From the NCBI GenBank assembly GCA_014529385.2, contig CM043968.1, positions 125,325,518 to 125,389,517 on the forward strand: a stretch of 64,000 bases of DNA, in the 5' to 3' direction. The position numbers and the translations under genes were made by a program. The notes below the pieces were generated by a model. That model made no database searches. It was given only the letters and a program-made list of their open reading frames with translations, and was not told where the DNA came from. This document shows positions 46,434-55,607 of this stretch, in pieces. The DNA is from Adiantum capillus-veneris. Taxonomy: Eukaryota; Streptophyta; Polypodiopsida; Polypodiales; Pteridaceae. How positions within the stretch are numbered: the stretch's first letter is position 1; each line of letters opens with the position of its first letter.

Positions 46434-47574
46434 CTAGATCTGCCTAGGTGCTGGTTCTAGATCCCTTTGGGTATCTTCTACCAAACTCCTTAATTGCTTG
46501 ACTCGCTCAATATCCTCTGTAGGGTTTGGATAAGTTCCTATCTTCTTCTTGAATCCCTGCCATTGTGGCTCATGAAGATCTTCCTTGTTGGTTTCTATCT
46601 TAGTGGTTGTTTTGGTCTCCATGCTTTCACCTGAATCAGAATCCTCTTCAGCGTCGTTCATATATACGGGGTCGTCACCAGTCCCTATGTTGGTCTTTGA
46701 ACTGGGGTCTGACCACTGCTTTTTGCGATCTCTTCCTTCGTGTTTTCTTATTTTTCTGAGATTGGGCAATTGATGCCGTGTCTCTTTCCTAAAGAATATA
46801 ATTTTGTTTTTGGAGCATCGGTCATGTGAGTACGTTTACTGGTACCACAGGTGTACTTTGTGATGGCTCCTCGGTAACCTCAATCAAATTTAATGAAGTA
46901 ATCTTCGGTGCATTTGGATTATTTGGACATTGGGCAATCAAATGATCTATGCCACATCAATTACACATGAGTATTGGCATTGTAGACATGCTCGCTTGAT
47001 TGGTTTGCACTAGTGTGGCGTTCTTTTGTAGCCTAATAGGACACTCGGCTACACGATGTGGACCTCAACACTCATAGCATTGAAGAGGTGGTCTCTTAGC
47101 AGTGTAATTGATATTTTGGCCTCTTGCCGCAAGAGCGGCTACTTGATATACAGGTTTGACTTGTCCCCAATAGTCCTCCATGTAGTATTGTGGAGTTTCT
47201 TCAAGCACATCCATCCCATAGGCAATATTAGGGTCTATATCTTCCTCACAGCCTTCCAAACAAGCAATAGATGACTCACAACCTACTTGATTCACAGAAG
47301 TGATTCTCGGATGTGGTGGTTGCGGTCCTATCATTGGAGGTGGTAAGGGTGTTGTTTGGACAACATTTTGGGCCCTAGGGACCATGTGTTGTTTTGTTTG
47401 TTCACAAGGTGGGGTCGGCATCAATGCAGGCACTCGAGGTGTGTCTGTCCATGCTAAGGTTGGTCTATTGGCCATCGCGTGCTTAAATACTATGCAATCC
47501 TTAGCTTGATGACCATACCTCCCACAGGCCTTGCAGTTCCCATTGATTTTTACTCTACAAGTAGGCCATTCACT
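46434..47574 (-). pseudogene. Element D gag C-terminal region with three zinc knuckles
   Basis: Three CX2CX4HX4C clusters: CKACGRYGHQAKDC (about 47488-47529), a CYEC...HRVAEC cluster with an in-frame TGA (about 47040-47078), and a CN-x-CGIDHLIAQC cluster with another TGA (about 46929-46967). Both TGA could derive from TGG. The gag N-terminus is missing because the element is cut at about 47574. Confidence 0.65.
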
Positions 47575-47779
47575 GGTACTAATCTAATCTAAAGACACCT
47601 ATCACCATCCTCTTGTACATATCCCTTCTATATCAACAATAAGGAAATGCTACTCAAATCAATTGACACATGAATTGGAGCACCAATTTCTGATCATAGC
47701 ATACTTCTCTTCAATGGCAAGTCGAAGAATGGCCTACAATGACAAAGCTGCAGACAACACTAACAACATGATTGCAAAG

Positions 47780-48041
47780 GAACAAAGAAGTCCCCAATGA
47801 AGAAGCGCAGACATAAAAGTAATCAGAGGATCTCAAAAGATGAATGGTTACGATGATAGACGTCCGCTCTAATGGATCATAGTTCTTGTTGTGGTTCGAC
47901 AAAGATACAAGCAGTGCAACAGATGAAGCCAAAACAACAGCAAAGTGTTGACCGTTGGGTCAACAACACAACATAACTCAAGAACAAAGAAGTCCTCAAT
48001 GACAAAGAGCATACATAAGGGTAATCAGAGGATCTCAAAAG
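47780..48041 (+). repeat. 60-bp duplication with an embedded LTR start of element C
   Basis: A 60-base unit (GAACAAAGAAGTCC ... GGATCTCAAAAG) occurs at 47780-47839 and 47982-48041. Just before the second copy, 47946-47981 equals the first 36 bases of the C LTR (TGTTGACCG...AACTCAA). This looks like a template-switching scar. The rest of 47575-48065 has no recognised gene. Confidence 0.75.
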
Positions 48042-48065
48042 CTTGTCCTTGATAATGCGCATCGA

Positions 48066-48479
48066 ATGCTCGGTAGGGTTTTGAACCTCAAACTACAAAA
48101 TCCTTACAAAGTTGTCATTGGCTCACAAGATCAGAAAGCCAATCACTCAATTCTACAGATTGTAGAAGTTGTTTCTGAGAATCACAAATACTTCGAATTC
48201 ACAGATTTGCTGGAGCAAATGATGGATGGAGCTTTCTCTATCCATGATGATAAGAGTCAAGTTAAACAACATTGGGTTCTTTTTGAATTTAGATCTGGCA
48301 GTAGACCTATAATGACAGAAACAGATGTTGCAGCTCGGAGCGTGGATGTGAAAGACATAAAGTTCGTCATCAATTATGATTTTCCTGAATCATGTGAAGA
48401 CTATGTACATCGGATTGGACGAACAAGACAAGCTACTGCAAAGGCTATAGTCTATACTTTCTTTACAACAAAAAAATGA
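48066..48479 (+). pseudogene. Captured intronless DEAD-box RNA helicase fragment
   Basis: 137-residue frame matching the C-terminal RecA-like domain of plant DDX5/RH20-type helicases: NPYKVVIGSQDQKANHSI, TDVAARSVDVKDIKFVINYD (motif V, normally RGLD) and HRIGRTRQATA (motif VI, normally HRIGRTGRAG). About 28 residues around the ILIF motif are missing between LLEQMMDG and FSIHDDKSQ. The coding run has no introns, so it derives from an mRNA copy. It sits about 57 bases before the polypurine tract of element C, inside the element. Helicase motifs are damaged; no activity expected. Confidence 0.78.
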
Positions 48480-48535
48480 CAGCAAAGACCACATCGCCAT
48501 CGACAATCAGGTCATGTCGGGGACGACATGAACGC

Positions 48536-48547
48536 GGAAGGGGGGAA
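48536..48547 (+). other. Polypurine tract of element C
   Basis: GGAAGGGGGGAA directly before the LTR TG. Close to the F/D tract, supporting a shared lineage. Confidence 0.85.
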
Positions 48548-49505
48548 TGTTGACCGCTGGGTCAACAACACAACATAACTCAAGTTTTGTACCAAAGTCG
48601 TATCTTTTGTGAGTTATGAAATGCTGTGGATTATAGCTATAAATGTCATTTGTAATGAGTAGTTATTCTAGTTTCAGAAGCCCGGGTGCAATGGCACTTC
48701 CAGATTGTAAATACAAAGCCATTTGACCCTTTCAACCCCATTTTTGGTTAAACCTAAGGTAGCCTTAGTATATAAGGTACCTAGGTCATTTTGTAAAAAG
48801 ACTTTTTATCATAATCAAAACATTAGCGCTGCCGTCTACTGTGTGAGAGAGAGAAAGAGAGTGAGCGTGAGCTTTATCCTCTCGCTACGCCCGACTCGCT
48901 CAACACATTGGAGATCCGACTGCACCATTGTTGTAGGCTCGAGGAGAGCTACGCGACAACGCCAAGCATTCCACACGAGATGAAGCGCACACGTCGACGC
49001 ATCTACGAGCTATTTGTGGTTGTAAGTGTATCAAACGATGTCTGTTTTCTGCGTGCTAGTAGTCTATAGAATCGTGGCGACATAAGCTACGCATAGGTAC
49101 TCATAGATTTCAGTTTCGAGCACTTTCAAAAAATTTCTCTGTCATCCTACGCATTTTCCGCAGACGGGTTTAGAGTGAGGGTTTTGAGTGTAGAAGCTTA
49201 GGGACAGGTGTATCCTAGTGAGGGGATGGTGTTCCTTAAGTTTCGTATGAATCTGGCATGATAAGGTGAGTTACCTTCCGTATGTGTGTATGTGGCTAGC
49301 TGGTGTAGTTGAGAGGAGTGAGGTTCTTGATTGTGGTTTAGTTGGCCTTCCAGAGTGTTGTATGTGTAGGATGGTCTCAGCCTGACAATCTAAAGAGATT
49401 TCCTCCGTGTGCCTATCGTGTCATTTGTGTCCTCGATTGACATTATGTTGATCTAGGTAGTGTTTGCATGCACTTCATGGGTGTGTGAGTCACTCCCGTC
49501 CAACA
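48548..49505 (+). repeat. 3' LTR of element C (left copy)
   Basis: 958 bases, TGTTGACC...GTCCAACA, same length as the copy at 54631-55588 and nearly identical by eye. The 5' end has an 8-bp inverted repeat (TGTTGACC / GGTCAACA). A TATA box lies at 48769-48776. Followed by CTTGT (49506-49510), the 5-bp target duplication also found before the right copy. The reading frame at 48723-48983 is an LTR shadow. Confidence 0.9.
48769..48776 (+). promoter_or_regulatory. TATA box of the C LTR
   Basis: TATATAAG, about 220 bases into the LTR; conserved at 54852-54859 in the other copy. Probable U3 promoter. Confidence 0.55.
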
Positions 49506-50672
49506 CTTGTGTGTAGCGGAAATTAGCATGAACATAGTGGGCATTTCATTAGATTAGATTCCTAATGAGAATTACAAGCGTGCTTGGGTGGAGAGAGCAA
49601 CAAAAAGCATAACACCTAGTTAGATAGCATGAACAATACTTTCAAAAGAGAGAGAAATTAAGCTATTGACAACAGTTGAGGACCGGATTTGCATGGAGCC
49701 GGTCCCCCCTCCAAAAGGCTTTGTATTATGGTTTCTCCCATCAAGAGAGACATTGTACAATACAATTCTTTGTGTTCCTTCAAGACTAGCTAGTGCAATG
49801 AAGATGAAAGCTTCATGCACTAAGCAAAACACTTAGCAAACACAACATCAATTATCCCCGGTCTCAGACCCAAGACCTCACACACCTTCGAAGATGGTGA
49901 GAGCTAGCAAGGTATGAGAGTAGATTGAGAGGAAGAAGGAGTATCTTACGAGAAAGATGTACATCTCCTCACATAATCACTCATATTAGCATAGCTTAGC
50001 TTAGTAATTAGCTTGGTAGAGGATATGAGCATGCATTGAAGCTTGGCTCTTGGTTGGATTTGCATCCACATGCCAAGAGTGTGTCGATGTAGGCTTCTAT
50101 CTCACAAGCTTGGAGTAGGTGATGAGCTCTCCATTAAAGCTTGGGAAGAGATAGTATTCTTTACTTCACACGTAGACTGTGTGTGAGTGTGTGTGTGATA
50201 ATGCCTTGCAAAAATCAGCCCCCTCTCTCTCTTGGGCGAGCCCTCTTGCTGTTTGCTCTTACTCTACCCTCATTGGACCTCCCCAAGTCAAGCCAATGAC
50301 AATTAAGCAGCATAAGTGATAGCCTTCTGACATGTGTCCCCCTTTCCCCTTTTGTGAGAGCTTTAGGTAATTTAATAATTCAACTAAACTCTCATTGGAC
50401 CCCTTTGCCTCCTGGCCAATAGGAATCAGGCAAGCCATTGGGCTGCTGAATGCTCATTGGACCACTTGGGAGACTGTCCAATAGTCTTCTAGAGGACTTA
50501 ATTCTCATTGGTTCTTTTATTAAGTGTTTTTTAATTAATTAAACTAGATTTACTCTAGCCTAATTCTCATTGGTCCACCTCCAAGGCCATCCAATAGGAA
50601 TTGGGTACACCTTGTGGGCATCTGGCCTAGGGAGCTGACATGTGTCCCTCATTCCCTTTGTGTAAAGGGAGC

Positions 50673-50746
<74 letters not shown>

Positions 50747-51124
50747 CTTTCTCTCTCATCCCCTACATGCAAGGCTTGCCCCCTCCGAAGTAGGGATTGC
50801 AAAGACTTTTTTGGTACACACACAAAGCATCCAATTTCCTTAAGGTTGACCTTTGGACACAACCTTTGAATTTTGGAACCTTCGCATTTTGGAAGTCTTA
50901 ATGGGCTGAACCTTAGGGTCTTTTTAGCCCATTGTTGTACATGGATCTTTTGCAGATGCCCCCCCCTTTGGATCCCTATTTTTCCTCCTTTGGATCCCTA
51001 CTATGGCCGGTCTGCTAGCTTAACCAATATTCTAGCTTTTTCTCCCCTGGCACTTCCCCGTATTAAATGATCAGTTTAACATGAGAAAATCATTTAGGAG
51101 AATTAGATATTGATTATTATGACA
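49506..51124 (-). repeat. 3' LTR of element B (minus its first bases)
   Basis: Starts CTTGTGTGTAGCGG, i.e. 23 bases into the LTR as judged from 8107 and 54603, and ends ATTATGACA. Full LTR length is therefore about 1.64 kb. It includes the (TG)n tract. Confidence 0.85.
50674..50746. repeat. (TG)n microsatellite in the B LTR
   Basis: About 36 TG units; only about 9 units at the equivalent place in element A (1760-1780). Frames through it are meaningless. Confidence 0.97.
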
Positions 51125-51127
51125 TTA

Positions 51128-51137
51128 CCTCTCTCTT
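51128..51137 (-). other. Polypurine tract of element B
   Basis: AAGAGAGAGG on the minus strand, four bases from the LTR start. Deleted in element A. Bases 51138-51480 are 3' untranslated. Confidence 0.7.
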
Positions 51138-51480
51138 GAAATCATAGTCGTCCTCGACTATGGTGTAAACAAGATAAAGCATATTCATGAGTCCTTTTCT
51201 TAGCGGGTAGAGGATCCCTATGTTACCCTACGACATCATTCCACAATGGATGACTAGTCCATTTGGCGCTTGAGAGCCTGAGGCTGCCGCAAGCATGTCT
51301 GCACATTAGTCCTATCAGTCTTCCATAGTAGAGTGACAAGCTCTACTTGGTGTTTGGGAGACGTCGTCTCCGCAAACTTGATCTAAGCATGCATACTAGC
51401 TTCATTTTTGTGCACAATAAAGAAAAGAGAGTCTTATAAGACAAAAAACTTCGTTCATTTTTAACATTTTGTACATTTTC

Positions 51481-53271
51481 TTACTCTTGGGAAGCATTGT
51501 AAGCATTGACAAGGTTTAGGTTATCCTTTAATTGTATGACTTGCATCCATCTAGCATCTTCAAATGGATAATTCTTAAACTTAATAAGATATCGTCGGAT
51601 AGTCTTACCACCTCTTAATACCTTGTCTTCATGTCGGAGAATGGACTCGGGCTGTAGCACCTCCTCTTGGTCCTCGATCTCCGGTGGGTCTTCAATAGTT
51701 GTTTCTTGAGGTGGCTCTCCTTTGTAAGGCTTTAATAGGCTCACATGGAAAGCTTGTTGAGCTTGAGAAACTCTATAAGGAGGTTTGTTAGGCGGTGAGC
51801 TTCCTCGAAGAAGTTCAATTGCATGGTCATCATTACCTCGTTTAGGAGGTAGCTCACAAGGGATGTCGTCAATAAAAACATCTTGAAACCCCTTGAGAAA
51901 ACTGGATGACTCTAATTCCTTTTGGTTGCTTTTATTTTCTTTTGCTAAAGCAGTAGGTTCATTTTGAGAATCTTTAACAAAAATCATGTACACTAAAATA
52001 GATCTCTTTATTGACTTGTTGAAAGCTGGTGTATGTACAATGGGGATAGTGTTACCCATTTCCTTAGCATCTATATACATGTCTTTTTCCCTGAACTTCA
52101 AGGAGATTCTCCTTTTAGGAAATTTAACATTGGCAGCCAGGCAGTCAAACCATGGTGCCCCTAGGATTACATCCTCATGCTTGAGAGGAGAGATAAAGAA
52201 GTCCTCTTTGTCCACATAGCCTTGGACATGAAGCCTCAATTTCCCGATTAAGGGAGTGACTGAAGCTTCTTGCCCCTTGAAGGCACTGTCTGCAGGTAGG
52301 ACATCTCCCATCTCGTAGGCTTGTATGCCTAGCTTGGTGGCCAACTCTATAGATATAAAATTGTGAGTAAGACCAGGGTCAAAGAGAATAAAAGCATCAT
52401 GTTCTCTTACCTTTCCCCAAGCATGGCATAGAGGAGATCCTTTGTGGTGAGTTTGGTGAGTCTCCTCCTCTTGGATTTCAACCAAGGAAGCTCTAGGAGG
52501 ATCTTGGCGGTTGTTCTTTTGGGGACAAGCGCGGTAGCATGCCCTTGTTCGCCGCACTTGAAACACCGGGTCCTTGCGATAACGCTCAAGCTCTTCAGGA
52601 GAGTGTTTGTTCTTACCTTTGTAAACTCCCTTCTCTTTAGCTTTGTTGAAGTTGCCCTTAGGAGACTTTTGGACATTGTCCGTCCCCTTAGGCTTGTTGG
52701 AACCCTTGTTTTCCGTGGGCTTATTATTTCTTTTAGCCCCCGTTTGGAAATTGATTCGAGAGGCCACCATAGTATGGTGTATTACCGCCGATATGGTACG
52801 TGGCCTTTGGAAGTTGACATACTCCGCCATTTCTTCGGTTAAGCCCGCACAAAATTGTTGCTTTTGCTCTCCAAAATCCAACTTTTTGAAGACAGTGGCT
52901 TTGAGTTGTAGGTCCCAAAACTTGTCTACATATTTGTGGATGGATTCATAGGGAGAGAGCTTTAAGCTTCGCCATTCGGTGAGTACTTTGTCTTTGGCAT
53001 CGGTGGCCAAAAACTGCTTCATAATGGAAGCTCTTAAAGCTTTCCATGTTTGTGGAGCTTCACCGTTGGCTGGTAGGCTAGACCACCATTCCCTGGCGGA
53101 CTTTTGAAAGTGCATAGCTACATGGCGTAGCTTAGAGGACTCTATGAAGCCCTCATCTCCAAACGCCGCATTGAACTGTTGGATAAAGGCCAAGACTTTG
53201 TCTGTAGCACCAAAGGTACCATCATAGGTAAGGAAAGAGATGCTCTTCCCTCCCTCTTTAAATTTCTTCAA
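51481..53271 (-). CDS. Element B fused gag-retropepsin-chromodomain ORF (596 aa)
   Basis: Open 596-residue frame. It has the gag capsid region (ESSKLRHVAMHFQKSAREWW, about residues 40-60), an altered zinc-knuckle position, and retropepsin FDPGLTHNFIS (about residue 300) with ILGAPWFDCLAANV after it. The RT start NKPPYRVSQAQQ then jumps straight to the integrase end AFHVSLLKPYKGEPP and a chromodomain-like tail (GGKTIRRYLIKFKNYPFEDARW). The join is in frame at about 51753. At the knuckle, two nearby indels shift and restore frame, so C-F-K-C-G-E-Q-G-H of element E becomes unrelated residues. A TAA just upstream separates it from gag N-terminal sequence. Such gag-only derivatives are non-autonomous; whether translated is unknown. 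Confidence 0.7.
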   Translation of the reverse strand: MKKFKEGGKSISFLTYDGTFGATDKVLAFIQQFNAAFGDEGFIESSKLRHVAMHFQKSAREWWSSLPANGEAPQTWKALRASIMKQFLATDAKDKVLTEWRSLKLSPYESIHKYVDKFWDLQLKATVFKKLDFGEQKQQFCAGLTEEMAEYVNFQRPRTISAVIHHTMVASRINFQTGAKRNNKPTENKGSNKPKGTDNVQKSPKGNFNKAKEKGVYKGKNKHSPEELERYRKDPVFQVRRTRACYRACPQKNNRQDPPRASLVEIQEEETHQTHHKGSPLCHAWGKVREHDAFILFDPGLTHNFISIELATKLGIQAYEMGDVLPADSAFKGQEASVTPLIGKLRLHVQGYVDKEDFFISPLKHEDVILGAPWFDCLAANVKFPKRRISLKFREKDMYIDAKEMGNTIPIVHTPAFNKSIKRSILVYMIFVKDSQNEPTALAKENKSNQKELESSSFLKGFQDVFIDDIPCELPPKRGNDDHAIELLRGSSPPNKPPYRVSQAQQAFHVSLLKPYKGEPPQETTIEDPPEIEDQEEVLQPESILRHEDKVLRGGKTIRRYLIKFKNYPFEDARWMQVIQLKDNLNLVNAYNASQE

Positions 53272-53274
53272 CTT

Positions 53275-54185
53275 GGATTACCTCTTCCATGCGGCATAGG
53301 ATTTCCTATGGCCTCTTCTTTTTGATGGTTCAAACGTTGCACCATCACTTTCTTCAGAAGGTGAAGAATTTGAAAAAGGTGGAGAAGAGGGTGACCTGTT
53401 TCTCACCTTTTTCTTGTCTTGATCTTCGTCGTCTTCACCATCACTTTCATAAGAGGAAGAGGATGGAGAAGAGGGTGTCCTCTTTCTCGCCTTTTTCTTC
53501 TCTTGCTTTTTATCATCCCTCTTTGAATTATGATGTGGAGAAGAGTGTGATGGTCTTCTCCGCTTTGGTGGTGATGGAGAGCGTTTAGCCCGCCGTCTTC
53601 GTGGAGCCATCTCCACCGAGGTGGCGGGAGACTCACTTCTTTCTTGTTCCTTCGGTAGAGGCTCTTGAGTTCTCCTTTGGGAAGGAGATGCATCATCAAG
53701 AAGTAAATTCTTGAGCCCTTCATATGGATTCTCTTCTTCTTCCTGAATCGGAGAGAGACCTCTTTTGGGAGTCTCACAAGGAGGCTTCCTAGGTGTTCTC
53801 TTGTCATGGTGATGAGCTTGGAGAATCCCGTGAGCGCGGAGCTGCCGTTGCACCTCACATTGGAGAGATGGATTGCCCATGGCTTGTTGACGCCTAGAAA
53901 CAAGATAGTTAACAAGCATCGAAGCATCATTAGTAGCTTGCTCATTAGCAAAATCAAAGTTATCAACATTAATTTCTTTTTGAATTCAAGGAACAAATAG
54001 CGTAATTAGAATTGAAACAGCGGTATACTTGCTAGCACTTTCGTTTCATACACCTATACGATAGTGAAAACTGCTAGAGACAGATGACGACGACGTATAG
54101 TTTTCTTTACTTATCACTATACTTTTCTAAATAAAGGTAGTGCTTAAGAGTTTAATTATTGTCTCTATTGACAATTGTCCGCCAT
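53275..54185 (-). pseudogene. Element B gag N-terminal part
   Basis: 53278-53919 encodes the MLVNYLVSRRQQAMG start region, Ser/Arg/Lys-rich repeats (SPSSPSSSSYES) and ends SYAAWKR, TAA. Element A has a Ser codon where B has TAA, so B gained a nonsense mutation. The original ATG (54183-54185) is cut off by an insertion at about 53978-54163. Confidence 0.72.
53978..54163. other. About 186-bp insertion in element B gag
   Basis: Relative to element A (about 7670-7690), extra AT-rich sequence with partly self-complementary TATAG...CTATA words. It could be a small MITE, but I could not define clear terminal repeats or a target duplication. Confidence 0.4.
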
Positions 54186-54589
54186 TCTAACAACTTTTAG
54201 GTGTAAACTTTTTAGGTGTACTTTGGCACTTCAAGCCCTAGTTGCTACTCCTCTTTACCCCTTTAGAAAAAGCACTCGAGCTACTGTACCCGTGGCTCGA
54301 ATACCATTAATTGCAAGGAATAGAAGAGAGGGTCTTTCAACACCAAAATAGCACCGGCTCCTGTCAAGCTTCTAATAGCTCAATAGTGGTTACGCCGTAG
54401 GCAAGCCCCGTAGGACTCCACTATTAAGACCATAGCTCTCGACGGTGATGCCCCGTTAACTGCACGAAGGCAGGCGCACTGCAAGGCTGAAAAATCCCTA
54501 TTCTACTTACTCATGGGCAATTAATAATACCAACCATTTATAGCTAGCTTGAGGACCTCCCTTCTTGAGCAAGAAAAGAGAAACCTTGT

Positions 54590-54601
54590 GCTCTGATACC
54601 A
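54590..54601 (-). other. Primer-binding site of element B (initiator tRNA-Met)
   Basis: TGGTATCAGAGC on the minus strand, identical to the site in element A. Confidence 0.9.
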
Positions 54602-54602
54602 A

Positions 54603-54630
54603 TGTAACATTTAATGGCCTAAAAACTTGT
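54603..54630 (-). repeat. Stub of the B 5' LTR
   Basis: 28 bases, TGTAACATTTAATGG...CTTGT, then the C LTR begins. The final CTTGT is the target duplication shared with 49506-49510. Confidence 0.85.
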
Positions 54631-55588
54631 GGTTGACCGATGGGTCAACAACACAACATAACTCAATTTTCGTACCAAAGTCGTATCTTTTGCGAGTTAT
54701 GAAATGCTCCGGATTATGGCTATAAACGTCATTTGTAATGAGTAGTTATTCTAGTTTCAGAAGCCGGGGTGCAATGGCACTTCCAGATTGTAAATACAAA
54801 GCCATTTGACCCTTTCAACCCCATTTTTGGTTAAACCTAAGGTAGCCTTAGTATATAAGGTACCTAGGTCATTTTGTAAAAAGACTTTTTATCATAATCA
54901 AAACTTTAGCGCTGCCGTCTACTGTGTGAGAGAGAGAAAGAGAGTGAGCGTGAGCTTTATCCTCTCGCTACGCCCAGCTCGCTCAACACATTGGAGATCC
55001 GACTGCACCATTGCTGTAGGCTCGAGGAGAGCTACGCAACAACGCCAAGCATTCCACGCGAGACGAAGCGCACACGCCGACGCATCTACGAGCTATTTGT
55101 GGCCGTAAGTGTATCAAACGATGTCTGTTTTCTACATGCTAGTAGTCTATAGAATCGTGGCAACATAAGCTACGCATAGGTACTCATAAATTTCAGTTTC
55201 GGGCACTTTCAAAATTCTGCTCTGTCATCCTACGCGTTTTCCGCAGACGGGTTTAGAGTGAGGGTTTTGAGTGTAGAAGCTTAGGGACAAGTGTATCCTA
55301 GTGAGGGGATGGTGTTCCTTAAGTTTCGTATGAATCTGGCATGATTAGGTGAGTTACCTTCCGTATGTGTGTATGTGGCTAGATAGTGTAGTTGAGAGCA
55401 GTGAGGTTCTTGATTGTGGTTTAGTTGGCCTTCCAGAGTGTTGCATGTGTAGGATAGTCTCAGCCTAACAAGCTAAAGAGATTTCCTCCATGTGCCTATC
55501 GTGTCATCTGTGTCCTCGATTGACATTATGTTGATCTAGGTAGTGTTTGCATGCACTTCATGGGTGTGTGAGTCGCTCCCGTCCAACA
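54631..55588 (+). repeat. 5' LTR of element C (right copy)
   Basis: 958 bases, collinear with 48548-49505. The first base is G where T is expected. TATA box at 54852-54859. Ends CCAACA one base before the primer site. Frame 54806-55108 is an LTR shadow. Confidence 0.92.
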
Positions 55589-55589
55589 T

Positions 55590-55607
55590 TGGCACCGCTG
55601 CCGGGGA
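55590..55607 (+). other. Primer-binding site of element C (tRNA-Asp)
   Basis: TGGCACCGCTGCCGGGGA, two mismatches from the complement of the plant tRNA-Asp(GUC) 3' end. One base from the LTR end. Confidence 0.85.

Larger units (their letters stand above)
39708..47574 (-). mobile_element. Tat-like Ty3/Gypsy element D, 5'-truncated
   Basis: Minus strand: gag with three zinc knuckles, retropepsin 1, RT, RNase H, integrase, UGA, retropepsin 2 with tail, polypurine tract, 3' LTR. The 5' LTR, leader and gag N-terminus are missing: D sequence ends near 47574, against the 3' part of element C. The left LTR border is uncertain because element F abuts at 39707. Confidence 0.75.
49506..54630 (-). mobile_element. 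Chromovirus B, internally deleted derivative
   Basis: Minus strand: right LTR stub (54603-54630), tRNA-Met primer site, gag with stop, a fused gag-PR-chromodomain ORF, polypurine tract, and left LTR (49506-51124). RT, RNase H and most of integrase are absent. Both LTRs are cut at the same position by element C LTRs. Confidence 0.85.

Noticed and set aside
48066-48479. Functional DEAD-box helicase gene
   Set aside because: Lacks the N-terminal RecA domain, has an internal deletion and altered motifs V and VI, and sits inside a retrotransposon.
48723-48983. Conserved ORF repeated at 54806-55108
   Set aside because: It lies inside the C LTR and is conserved only because the LTRs are copies of each other.
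50560-50869. ORFs of alternating HT or CV residues
   Set aside because: Products of the (TG)n microsatellite in the B LTR.
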